Source: Hybos culiciformis (lineage: Eukaryota > Arthropoda > Insecta > Diptera > Hybotidae). From it: a stretch of 64,000 nt of DNA. Of this stretch, positions 50,901 to 64,000 are shown one piece after another; position 1 is the stretch's first letter; every line of letters starts with the position of its first letter. The notes below the pieces were generated by a model, which ran no database searches, had not been told where the DNA came from, and saw only the letters and a program-made list of their open reading frames with translations. A program made the translations under genes and the position numbers. Where the stretch lies: positions 129,450,732 through 129,514,731 of the forward strand of contig OZ023273.1 in the NCBI GenBank assembly GCA_964007475.1, in the 5' to 3' direction.

Positions 50901-53900
50901 ATTAAAAATTTTCATAAATAAAATTTTCCACAAGATGAAAACTATATTATTTCTTGTTAACGACATAAGTAAACATATATAGTGTATTTAATTTACTTTG
51001 TTGGAAAATTTTCAATATTATTTATAGTATAATATCATTCCTCTATCTTCTGTATTTGTTATTTTTTATACTTTACAACGTATTGCAAGCAAAATTTGAA
51101 AGTTCATAACGAACATTCTATTCTTTTTTTTCTCCACCCTTTAAGCTGTTTTCTCTAGAAAGAAAACACATAATATTTAAGGGTAAATTGATGAGTCAAC
51201 CCCAAGCATAAACTTATGTGTAAATATTGTTTTTATGAAATATATAAGATAAAAGTTCTTCATAATAAATGTGTAAATTTAATTTTTTAGTTCTGTTTAG
51301 TTTTAAGTACAAATTTATTATATATATGAAAATGTTTATTATTTTAATATTTCAGATCTATATGGATACTGGGTAAGTTAATGAGTACCAAAACGGTTGA
51401 ATATATTTTATTTAAGCAATTCAAAATAGTTTAAGAGTTTATTGAAGATATTGTGATAGATTAATTAGGTATGAATTAGAACTAATAAAAGAGGTGAATA
51501 AATTTTTCATATGTCTTTTCAACATATTAAAAGCTTTAACAACAAATAAGCTCTCTTCAAATATTTTATTAAAATACTTGTTTTTTATGTCGTTTTTAGT
51601 TTTAGCGATCTAAGTTAAAGATTCTATCCAAGTTGAATCCCTAAAAAAAATTCTTATAACAAATCACTAGATCAGAGATGAATTTGACAGACGATCTGAA
51701 ACGTACTTCTGCATGTATTTTAAATATATACAAGATTCACTTCCTTCAATTTTATAAAATTTAACATTAAATTTTGTATCATTTTAAAAACACATAAGAC
51801 TTAATTATTGCGAATGTTCAATTTTTATAAATTATCTTCTTCTGTCCTTTCTATTCATTTTTATTTCATTAAATACAATTTTTTTTATTCGACATAATAT
51901 ATAAAAAACCATTATTATGATATATTATCAATTTATGTGTCTTGTTTAAATGTTTATATATGCGTTTATGAACTTGGTTTTTATGTGCTAAAGAAAAAAT
52001 AAATAAATAAAAAAAAATTTACTTTTTATTCAACAGATATATGTAGTATACGTACGTACCCTCATACATTTTGACATTAACTCACATAGTTCACTACATA
52101 GTTATATATAAAAACAAGGAGAAAAAAAAATATATTTTGCAATACATACTATCAGCACAGCATGATATCATAATTTTCCACATTGACCATTCTAGAACAA
52201 AGTAATAAAAAATATAACATTTTTGAACTGAAAAATAATAAAAAAAAAAAGGAAAAGCGGTCAAAAAGAAAGATGAAAATATATAAATATTTTTTTTTTG
52301 ATATAAAAAATATAAAAATATACATCGTAATAATATTTTCTAGAGAGAATTGCGCAATACAGAGCGAAAGAAAATTATCAGAAAAATTGTACGCGGAAAA
52401 ATCGACCAATAATATTTCGTTATTCTTGTCCATTTTTATTATATCTCTTCTTTGTGGAAAAATTATTTCCCGTACTTTAAAAAAAAAATAAGAAGAAACT
52501 TTTGAATGTCCTGTCCACCCGAAAATATAATGTGTACATATATATTTTACCTTTTTGAATTATAATATTTTCCTAAGATTACATCTTCTGAAAAATTTTT
52601 TTTTTCCACATTATAAAAAAGAAGAAGAAGAAACTTTATAGTAATGTTTAAATACTATGTGATTATCAAGTATAGATATGATGGCAATATAATTTCTGGG
52701 TAAAATTTTCCACAAATATATAAAATTCAACTGTATAAACATTTATTTTAAATTAAAATAATTTGTTGCTGAATTTTAAATTTCATGACATCATACTCAC
52801 GTATCTGTAAGTAAAGTGAATCTTGATCCTTTGAGAGTAATAAGTAGTTGTGATTATTGTAGGCAATTAATATATGATTAATTGATTAATTATGAGGTGA
52901 GATAATACTTAGGCTTAGATAATACAATATTTCATTGGCTAGTTAAATCGCAAATCTTAAACTGACGTTTAGTATTTTGAATAATAATCGAGCTTAAAAT
53001 AAAAAAACTTGATACAATTTTTAATTTACAATTATAAGACATAAGTTTTTTATGAAAATTTTTTTTGTAGATTTGTTCGATTATACTAATATTTAAATTT
53101 ATCTACTTATACATTCTTTATATTGCTATAATAATGTACATGTATTTTTATGCTACATAATTTCTCTTAGCATGATTTTTATTATTTTTTTTGTGCTTAT
53201 TCGCATAAATCGAAATCCTTTGATTTAAAATATTAATATTATAATGTCAAAAGGATATAAAATTTAGTTTTTTTTTGTTTATTTCATATAGAAATATATT
53301 TTTACATAAATATATATAAAATATAAAAATGGATAATATATTTTTCTAGATTATAATATCCTTTTCCGGTTATGTATAAAGATAAAATTACAGAATATTT
53401 TGAAAAGGATATAGCTTAATAAGTCATTCCTAATAATAATAAAACAGAATTCACAACAACAATTTTTACAACGTAATGAAGGGTTTTTTTTTTGTCGTTT
53501 TATATTACTATGTATGCTCAAAGGTCCTGAAAAAAGGACTAAAATATAATAAATTTTTATTCTTTTTAATTTTTTATTTTAACAAATAAAAAAGTTGAAA
53601 AAAAAAAATAAAAAAAAAGAAATGAATATCTATATATTTTTTTTATATAAAAATGTTATATTTACAAAAAAATTATGTATAAATATATGTATGTTTATGT
53701 ATATTCGTATTTTAGAGTGATTTATTGTCCAGTTTTAAATATCTCCTTTAATTTTTTTGAAATTCATCTCTATTTTTATTTTTATTATTATTATTTTTAT
53801 TTTTTTTTGAATGAACGTTATAAACATAATAAAAATTATATTAAATTAGTTAAAATTAAGGCAATTTTAAGAGGAAACCTTTTATTTTTTTTTTGTTTTG

Positions 53901-56900
53901 TTAAGCTTGTTCATTTTTTTTATTACGATTATTATTTCAAATATCTATGTGTATATAACTGTGTCTCTTTAGCATAAATGTATATTTTGATTTTTTATAG
54001 CACATAGTATAATAATAAGTTGTAATCATGTTCATATAGTAGAATAATATACATGCATATATTATAACATCCTCTTAATTTTGAAAAATATGAATTTTTT
54101 ATAATTTAGATTTCAATATATCTGAAAAAGTGGTTCGAACATCTATTTTTGAAGGTTTTTTTCCAAAGCCGAGACTATGTACTACATAAGTATATGAAAT
54201 GATGAAGTGTAGAATTAAAATTTATTGAACATGAACTAATTAATAGCACACTTCCACGAAAGATATCAAAAACTATACTTTCTATCCAATATTTATGAAG
54301 AATAAGCTTATGAATTAAACTTAAAATAAACCCATATAAATCAACCCTCTTGGAGTGTTGAGTTCATATTTAAGTTTGAAAATAATAAATATTTTTTCTT
54401 ATTGAAATTATACGGCAATCTTGTACACGTACATTATATGGTACGGTCTCTCTTCAAATTTTACTCGAATTGGTTAGGCACTTTTTAACAAAAAAAAAAA
54501 AGAGAAGAAAAAACAAAAAAACAAAAACACAATTAAAAAGCATAATAATTTCATTCCATTATTATATTACATGAAAAAAAAATTCTTGGTTTTTCTTTAA
54601 CTTTTTGTTATAAATTTCACAATTTATAAATAAATTGTAAAAATGTTGTGCAAAAAAAAAAAATTCAATATAATTAATGGACGTATATAACTTGAGGGTA
54701 AGAAATAAAAATATAAAAATTAGAGTTTTAATTCATCATCATCATCATCGATGGAAGTAAGACTGTATTTAATGTTTCATGGTCCTAATTGCAAGTTAAA
54801 GTAAATATCAGGCAATATTAGATTCACTTCTCAAGTCTTTAATTTTTTGTTTATTAATTAATTTATAGTTTCATTTGGGAGATCCAAATCTGACATGGCG
54901 AATAATTAAGACAGGATTAGATATTCTTTTGAAATTCTTCACTATCCCTACATTTAATTGTGGCATAAAATTATAAACGTGGAAAAGTCAGCTTCCCAGG
55001 CTTATATTTTTGAAAAAAAAAAAGTTTATTTCGAGGTGACAATTTTCCTCAGAAAAGACGTATGTGTCGTAAGTATGATAGAAGCGTGCCAAAACTTAAA
55101 TGACAAATTGTTATTTTAAAAATTTCTATTCTCTCCAATGATTTCCATAAACACACAGTTTCTTCTATATATAATATTAAAGTCTAATGAAATTCTGTTA
55201 TTCAATGTAAAATACGAAAAAAAAACTTTAAACGTCATCAGATTGAAAACCTTTTGAACTCAGGTTTACATTAATTTACCATTTCCTGAAATAGTGTGAC
55301 CCAATTCGCTTTTCCTATATGTATTACATTATATTTTATATTAAAGTTGAGAAAAAAAAAGAAGTTTAAATTATAACAACAATAGAAAATAATAAAAAAA
55401 AAAAATATATTAAAGATATAAAAATGAAAAGAGGAGGAAAAAAAAAATTAAGAAAAAAAAGCATAGCCATAACATTACCCTCTTTCTACACAATACTCTA
55501 CATCCTTTATTGTGTACGAATGTCTTGACCAAAAATCGATATTTAATTTTTATAAATTTTTTTCCTCAAGTAGAAAAATGTGGGAAAACAATTCCATGGA
55601 ATGGGTGTTCTGCTATTTTTTTTTTCATTAATATAAGTTTTTTTTTTTTTAGGTGAAATTAGTATGATTCAAAATTATGTTAGTTTCGTTTCGAACAAAA
55701 TTATTAAATTAATTTATTATGAATTTTCAAAAGCGTGGATAAGGATTTTAAGTCCCTTTGGATCTCTGACTTAGATGTCTTAAGCACTCATCATGAGCTT
55801 TCATCAAGCTTGCGGTTCGATCAAATTTTACTGTATTTTCATTAGTTCTTCAGATAATCAATATCAATAAGATCACTGTCATGTTATTTGTGAATGAAAT
55901 TGTCACTATTTAAAAAGAAATATAACATCAGAACTATAGAAGTACAATTTTGATCAGTTTAATCCGGTTTACGAGCAATAAAACCTATTTTAATTTAATC
56001 TTTTTAACTATTTCCGGTCGTTTGGGAAACTTTTTAAATATAAAATTATTTTTGAATATGATACAGGTAATAATAACATCGGCCAGTTTTGTTTTCTTTA
56101 AAATAACTAGAATTTAGAATATTATTTTCAGTTACAAAAGATGTCATTAGTTACTCAGCAAGGTCTAGTTTTTATTTAAAGAATCTAATTTATTTTTCGA
56201 TTTAATACTTTTAGTTCATAAGTTCTATTTTTTTTTCATTTATCTGGATATGGAAGAAAACACCTTATAAAATTTTATAGGTGCGATGTTAATATGATGG
56301 TCAGAAAGAGGAAAAAAAAATTCATAAGGTGTTTGCATAACAATAAGGATGCGAATAAAAAAAAAAAAGGATATGGAGGATAACTTTAGTTTATGTCACA
56401 AAAATAGTATAAATATGTAACAGAAAAAACTTAGGTGGGATTTTGTGATTTATATTCATAGAAAAAACTTTATGAGAGTCATTTTTCCTCAATCCCTTTT
56501 TTGCAATAAACCAAATAATCTTTTTTCTTCTAATTTTGACGAATGTAAACTTTTTAATTTGAAAGCGTAAAGTTTTAAATCAAACTATAATAGTTATTAT
56601 TTTCGAGATATATTTAAATTGTTCAAGTTGAATTATATTTTACTTGTTTCGGCGATAATTTGCGTTTAACAGTTTACTTAGTGCCTAGTGCCCAGATTAT
56701 TCTGTAATTATTCATACAGCAACATATATAATAAAACCAGTGTGCAATATCATGATGCGTATTATAATTGAGAAGTTTCTTTTTTCATTGTCCTTTGAAT
56801 AAAATAAAAGAAAATTATTAAAAAAAAAATAATAATTACATGGAAAACTATTCAACGATTCAATTTCAAGATAAATTTTTTTCTTACATTTTTTTCCCGA

Positions 56901-59900
56901 AAGAAAATATAGAAAAAAAAAAAAAGTACCTACATATAACAGTATGGATATTTTTTTTGGTCTGCGCTTGAATGGACAATAGCATTCTTTTTAGCAGAGA
57001 AAAAAAAAAAGTTTATTTTTTATTTTTTTTTATATAATTTTCTTCTTGTATCTGGGATTTTGCTTGTTCCACAGAGAAAATGAAAAATGTAAAAAAAAAG
57101 AAAAAAGGAAATGAATGAAAAAAAAAAGTAAGTATAATTTTTAACCCTTTTTTTATGGACAAATATATCAACACAATATATACATAATTGATAGTCCTAA
57201 AAGTATATATATGACTAGTATATAGTATAATATGCTGTGTTAAAATACTATATCTATGTATATATAATTTTCAAATGGTTTTTTTTTATAAATATATTGT
57301 TATTCGAATACTTGTATGTAGATATATATAGTATATAAGGTAAGACCTCAATTCCTTTTTAGATTTATGCTTTGCAATTTTTATAAAAATTTTCTTTACT
57401 TTTTTTTTTATTTTCTCGATATAATTTTTTAATAGGTGGTAAGGGTGGATCGAAAAATTGAAAAAAAAAAAAAAAAAATACAAATAAAAAATTGACGATA
57501 ATAATATTAAAAACTATGTGATCAAAATATATATTAAATTGGTATTAAAAAAAAAAAAAAAAGTAAAAATAAAATAAAAAATAAAAGAGATATATTAATG
57601 TAAGAAAAATATATTTAGAAAATAAAAAAAAAAAAAAAAATTGAAAATAAAAAAAGGAAAACTTTTTTTTTTTTTTTTTTAAATTTATTTTTTCATTATT
57701 TTATTATATTGATTAAATTATAGGAAAAATATGTGAGATAAAGTTTAACAGTTTTTGAAATATAAAAAAAAAAAAAATAAATAAATAAAAGAATAATAAC
57801 AAAAAAAAAAAAAAAGCATAAAAGAAAAAGGATATCATCATTATTTTCAGAAATTGCTAAGTGAAATATACACTCGTTTGAATTTTTTTTTTTTTTGTTT
57901 CGTAGCTAATGCAATTATTTTATTGAAGCCATGTATAGTACATAAATAGTATTTGATGCAAGAGTACTGCCGATGCTTAGATTTTTTTTTCGAAAGGCTC
58001 GAACGTTTCGAGAAAAAAGAGAAATAAAAAGAAGAGGTTTAAAAGAATGATTTTACAGCGTAGTGATTTTATAAATTTTATGTATATGTACTCAGTATTC
58101 TTTAAACTGAGGTCTGCTATTTCAACCTCCAATGTTGCTTTTTCAACCCTCAATGTTGCAATTTTGATATTATGATAAATTTAAATAAACTTCTAAGCTT
58201 TAATGAGACTAATAAGTTTCTCAAAGTTTTCTCTTCGAGATATATAGTATTTTGTTATTTTCATTAAAAGTTTATTACTAGAATAAGGATTTGGACGAAT
58301 GTCAAATGACGTTTTTATTCATTTCTTACAATTTTAATTGAAATAAAAAAAACATATTCTAGAATTTGCAAGAGGATTGATCTAGAATTCTAGAATTAAA
58401 ACAAAACGTTATAACACAATATAAAAGTATATCGTATAATGCTTCTTTAAGTTTAAGAAAGTTTAAATATGTGATATTCTTTGAAATTCTTTTAAAAAAG
58501 TATTTTTAAAATATTTTGTATATAAATTTCTTTATAAGAATAGCAAAATTGAAGAAAAATTTTTTTTTTATTTTTTTTAAACAAAACTTTAAAATATGTA
58601 AATTATAAATTATCATTTTTATATGTGAAATTTATTTAAAAAATAAAAAAGAGTTTTTGTACATAAAATAGAATTTCGCTCTATACATACTATACTTAAG
58701 CTTATATTTTAAAAAATAAACAGTATGAATAAAAAAATCAATTTATATTAGAGAAAATAAATATTTCCCATTCAAATCTAAAAAAAAAATTACATAAAAT
58801 AATAATAATAATAAAATAAAATAAAAATCAAAACCAAATAAGTAAGAATATCCGAAATATATTCAATTGAAAATTGATACCCCAGCCAGCTATATATGAA
58901 TGAATTATACATCCAACGGTAATATTTGTATTTTCGTTTTACTATGAGCAGGGTTATAATTTTTTTGACATTTTTTTTTTTTTTTTCATTTTATGTGTAA
59001 CAATATAACCATTGAACTACGCGGACTTCATTAATTTAGATGTGTCCTGAGCTTGACACAAGGTCAAACAATTCAATAACCTTTCAATAATTTAAAATAA
59101 ATTCTTATCATATAATAAAGAAGCAATCGATTTTAAAAGGTCTAAGTGCTTTCTGGTTGCATTATTACTATCGAATCTAAAATAGAACTTAAGAATTGAG
59201 AGGGCTTAATGAACTTAGCTACAATCCAATCAAAATTCCAAAATAATAATAGTATTCAATAACTAAAATAAAAATTTCTTATATAAAAAAAAATATTCTG
59301 CTATTTTTGAATTTTCATTAAATCACACCAAATTCTTTTATCCCTTGGAAAAAAGAAATTCACTAAAAAAGAAAATCCAAAATATTATAAAATCCATTGA
59401 AATGTATACGGATTTTATTTATTGAAAATAAAAATTATAGCAAGTTATGCATAACCTCCATTCTATGTCACTCATATAAAATGTTAACTTTTTTATTAAA
59501 TTTTTATTTTTTTGGTATGCATAGTATATATTTATATTTATGCGAGTTATACATACATACTGTTAAATGAAAATCCTTAGAGAAAATTTTGTAATGCTTA
59601 TGCTTATATGCAAATTGGTAAGGGAACATTTTTTTTAAATTCAATATTTAATGCCTTTAATACGCAAATAGATTAAGCAAATACAGGGACTATATAAGAA
59701 AGTGACTGCAAACAAAAATAAAATTTATAGCTGTCCCTAAAGGATTTCAAATTTTAGTGTTAATATTAGGGAGACGTTTATTTGTTTCCAAATAATGAGT
59801 ATAAACAAGAACAAATCATTATCGGAAATTTTTATTAAAAAATTGAAAAGACAGATTCATGAATTGTGCTCAAAGATTAGTTTAAAATTTTTTTTCTGTA

Positions 59901-62900
59901 GCGTAAAAAGTTAGTCACTCTGTTTTTTTTTTATTAAAATTAAAACAAATCAACAGCGGAATAAATTTAATAAAGAATTTATATTCAATATATATTTAAA
60001 ATGATAAATCTTCAATAAATATGCTCGCTGCGATATTTATTTTTATTTAATATTATAATGTATCTTAATTTTACTGATTTATTTCTAAGAAATGTAAGTA
60101 ACTATTTTTATTAAATTATATTAAAATATAGCGAAAAATAATGTTTCGACTTCAGCAAGCCAGATTTAATGGAGTTGTTTATACTTAAAAAAGATTTCAC
60201 CTGAAGTGATAGCTCAACCATTCTAGAAATAACATTCTTGTATTTAATATGCATAATGTATATATTTAATTATTTTTTATGCAATTAATATATAAAATCA
60301 GATTTAAAATGTCAGATCCTGTTGTTTTAAAACCCTCTCATCACATTTTACAATGACAAAATTACATTTACGAAAAAAAAAAAATATATATATTACATAT
60401 ATTTATATGTAAAAATACATATATAATAGAACATGAATATAAATATGTAATTATGTATATAATCATTATGTACAGAAATTATGTTTGTTTATTATTCGTT
60501 TTCAAGCTAAAAATTTCATAAATAAATCATTATAATAGAAAGTATAAATAAAACCATTTTCTATATTATACATTTATATGTGAATAAAAAAGAAAATTGA
60601 AAATTGAATAGGAAATGAAAATGTTCATAACTTTTTTTTATTTAAAGGACATAAATTGCAGGACATTTGAGGAAAATATTTTATTGCATAAATTATTTAT
60701 TCAATAGGTCTGTATTGAATTTTGTCTTGGACATACTGAGATTACAGAGAATAATTTATATGAATTTGTAAAATAAATTATTGTAAATAATTTTAATATA
60801 TATTTCAAAGCGGTTGCAGTTGAAAATTTTATTTGAGTTATTTTTTTGAAGGATTTTATAATATAAATTTTGTAATTTTATAACATAACAAATAAAATAT
60901 ATATGATAATTACGTTAAGTAAGGGTATAGTAGCGTACTATGTACTATGTAATGTACTACTAATATCCTTATTTTCTTTACATTTTTCTTTTAATATGCA
61001 AGTTATGAATCAAAGGCTTATATTTATCGTAAAACAAATAATTTCTCTGAATTTTCTCAACTTATGTAATTTCAAGATTTTCTTCTTGATATGTTTTTAA
61101 AAAAGTAAATAAATTTGATTTTAAACAAGTTGTTGAACTTAGGCTCAGTTTTAATTTTTGGCTCAAATATGTACCTACAATTACACAAAACAGCCTAAAA
61201 ACTGTAACATCTTAAGAATGAGAACATTGTACATACAAAATTTAAAGAAAAACCATGTCGAGGAAAACTAAAATATAAAGCTCCCGCCAATAACAGCAAT
61301 TTCAAAAAATTTTCCAAAAAATTATGATATCTAACACAGAACAAACATAATAATAATAATAAAAAAGTTAAAACAAAAAATACAAAATTTTAAATCGTAA
61401 TGCCTTTCATATAAAAAAACTATGTTTTATGCATCGCAAACTATGTACAAATAGTTAGTGTGTTTAATTTAAAATCCTTATTAAATATTCATTGAAAAAT
61501 GTTCCTTTATATTGAATTCATGTCTCAAAAAAATATTTCCCATATCTTGATTTCATTTTATGTTATATTTCAACTTTTAGAAAATCATAGAGTCATAGTT
61601 GTTAAATTAAAATCTTATGCAGCTCTTTTCAAGACTTAAAAGAAATATGCTAAAAAGATTGAAATAAAAAAATATAATTTTGTTAAACATTTTTTTGAAC
61701 AATAAAGAAAGAAAGTGAAAAATCAAGATTACCAACAATAAGCAAGGACAAAAATTAAGAACTGAACAAGATATTCAGATTCCTATAATTTTTTTTAATT
61801 TTGATATATGATTATCAATCAAAAGAAATTAGTTATTGCTACCAATCAAATTCTATTGATCGAATTGATTAATGTGATAACTGTCTTGTTCGTATGATTT
61901 CTATAAATTTTCTAACGTAAAAATTTTAATATAAATTGATTAAATTAAAACTCTAAAATGAAGATCTTCCGTTTTATTTTAACACATTATTAATATTAAT
62001 AATGAGTTTCGAATATACAAGAATTTAATTTAAAAAAAAATTCATCATTTCTGATTTTTAATTATTCAAAATTTAATAATCTTTTTAACAGAATTATTTT
62101 AAAATGTGTACATAAGAACAAATGGATATTCAATTGGACTTATATTTGAGTAGAAATTTATAGAAAAGTTAACTTATTGTCATGTCATGTTCATGTCAAG
62201 TTTATTCTATACATATTTATGTAATATATACATAAAAATGTGTACAGATAAATAAATAAAAAAAATAAAATAACAAAAAATACAAACATTCAATTTAACT
62301 TTTCATATAAAATGTATTTACAAAATATTTTGGTATGATAAATGTTTATGAAGATACTTTTACATATTTATATGTGGCTATATCTTAAATAAACGGTTGG
62401 TCAGCAGGAATGTTTGTAAGCTAAAATTATATTTTATATATTGTATATATATTTTTTTATTTTTATAATGCTTATTCTGTTAATAATTAGGAATTATAGT
62501 TTTGTTTTAAATTAAATTACTCTATTGGAATAATTAGAATTTTTTTTATTCTTTAAAAATTGAATTATTTATTTCAGTTTTTTTGTTAAAATTTTTTGTC
62601 GAGGTATGTATATAAAAAAAAAAATTACATATAGCTCTGTAGAATAATAATGGAATTGTGTAAATACGGTTTTACGTTTGATTATCTGACTTTCAAAATA
62701 AACAAGACAGAGTAGCCGGCAGCAGGTAGATTATATTGTGGCAGGCTTAAATTTTAATTATTTAAAATATATTATTTATGTATTTAAAATTTATTATTTA
62801 GGATTTATGTAATGAATTTTTTTTTTTTTGGCAAAAAAATAAAAATGACCGTTGAGAATCTGTTTTTCTTCTTTTTTTTTATATTTAATTTTTGTTTTTT

Positions 62901-64000
62901 TATTTTATTTTATTTTTTTAAATAATTCAATATTCCAGTCCTTTTTTCAATCATTCGTTTTTTTTTTTCAATAAATTTGTATTTGAAACAAAAATGAAAA
63001 TAATGAAAAAAAAAGTTGGTAAAAAACGATAAGAAACTTTGATGTAATGCTATGTAATTTACAAAAAAAAAAAAAAAAAAAATACATTTACCCAAGGGAA
63101 TACATCAATTTTTTAACAAAAAAAAAGAAAAAAAAAAGTAAAAATAAAATAAAACAAAAAAATTAATAAAAAAGTGCAAAAAAGTGAAAATCAAATAAAG
63201 AATTTTCTGTTTTTTTTTTTATTTATTTTGAAACTATGGCCAGTTTTTACCCTCATTTTGTCCTTTTTTTTTGAAAAAAAAAAGAAAAAACATTTTCCAA
63301 AAAAATCCCCTGGGAAGCTATTAAGAACTTAAAACTAACTATTTTCAGATGGACTTCAATCATTTTCCAAAGAGATAGAAAAACAGGAGAAAAAACATCA
63401 TATAATTTTTTTTTTTCACCCAATTTCTTTTAAAAATTGATATCATCAAGTAAAAGAAAAATTGACATTTAATGTTTGTGATTTATTTGAATGAATTTTT
63501 TTAAGGTTTTTTTTTGGCTTTTTTGTATTAAGAAATTGTCTTTCCTTAATCATCGAATTTAGTTCCGCATTAATATTTAATATTCTTTCTCAAGCTTTGA
63601 TTCGCAAAGTTTTAAGCGATGTTGATTCATTTTAAAATAGTGTAAAACATCATATAAAAATAATTTTTATTAAACTTTTTTCACCACCTATAAAGATTTA
63701 CTGCCTTAAAATTTTGTGTGGTTCTTAATTTTTTGTTTGTGGTTTCTTGCTTCGACTAATAGAACTATATGATGACGGAGCTAATAAAAAAATTGCGTTA
63801 AAGCTTTGTTGTTGAAATGACGAAATAAAGAAAAATTAATTTTCGTATTGTTAATTTAATTTTCTAAAATCTGAAAAAAAAAAAAAAACACTGATAAAAA
63901 AATTATAATTTAAGAACATAACACATTGAATTTCATTTAATTAGCTTGATTTGTATGGATTAAATGTGGTCACTGGTACTTTGTAATCGTATAAGACATG
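41976..64000. other. 22-kb gene-free AT-rich region
   Basis: After the Cog8 3' UTR no exon with recognisable similarity was found on either strand. The content is poly-A/poly-T runs, TA-rich tracts and short local repeats. Examples are ATATCACGG twice near 48455, a TTCAACC(C)TCAATGTTGC pair near 58120-58150, TCTAGAATTCTAGAATT near 58380, and (ATC)n near 54737. All short ORFs are Phe/Tyr/Ile/Lys/Asn-rich. It may be a long intron or the flank of a gene outside the window. Confidence 0.5.

Noticed and set aside
52152..52491. Overlapping 93- and 102-codon ORFs on opposite strands
   Set aside because: Both are low-complexity Lys/Phe/Ile frames from A-rich/T-rich DNA, with no exon signals or homology.
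56262..56285. Palindrome CACCTTATAAAATTTTATAG..
   Set aside because: It is short and AT-rich, at the level expected by chance in this composition.

Overview
The window is a very AT-rich animal nuclear sequence and almost certainly comes from an insect. The evidence is a Spätzle-family (arthropod neurotrophin) gene, fly-like compact GT-AG introns of about 54-130 nt, insect-like versions of Dlg5, Cog8, Adck1, Lrrk and Wee1, and many short inverted-repeat (MITE-like) elements. I cannot assign an order from sequence alone. There are no operons, CRISPR arrays or prokaryotic features. All exon structures below were reconstructed by hand from frame continuity, splice consensus and protein similarity recalled from family knowledge. 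No database search was possible.

Layout. 1-800 (-): 5' end of Adck1, a mitochondrial ABC1/UbiB-type atypical kinase that runs off the left edge. 2.1-2.57 kb: 3' end of a dead non-LTR retrotransposon. 4.28-11.4 kb (+): a complete 11-exon dlg5 gene of 1,914 codons (coiled coil, four PDZ domains, SH3, guanylate-kinase-like). 13.36-15.66 kb (-): six exons of a Spätzle-like ligand, best match Spätzle 3, convergent with dlg5 and lacking its first coding exon. 15.7-30 kb: mostly intergenic AT-rich DNA with several foldback/MITE elements, one tRNA-derived (SINE-like) sequence and a few short exon-like islands.

30.1-38.6 kb is the accessory part. Two unusual, relatively GC-rich flanks packed with short CAGTT/AACTG-type motifs share an inverted 'CCCAATATACCA' end sequence. 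They enclose a palindromic element, a perfect-TIR MITE, an unidentified ORF, one exon of a Wee1 kinase with an in-frame stop, and a 13-exon piece of Lrrk covering only LRR-Roc-COR-A. The Lrrk piece has no N-terminal repeats, kinase or WD40 region and has two defective splice borders. The most interesting hypothesis for the window is that this block is a composite, possibly mobile, gene-capturing element or segmental duplication. 38.8-39.06 kb (-) has an unidentified terminal-exon-like ORF, and 39.4-41.98 kb (+) is a complete 5-exon cog8 gene. From 42 to 64 kb I find no gene: it is AT-rich intergenic or intronic DNA with homopolymers and simple repeats.

The genes have unrelated roles (mitochondrial lipid/quinone kinase-like protein, cell polarity scaffold, secreted Toll/neurotrophic ligand, Golgi tethering) and do not form a functional cluster.
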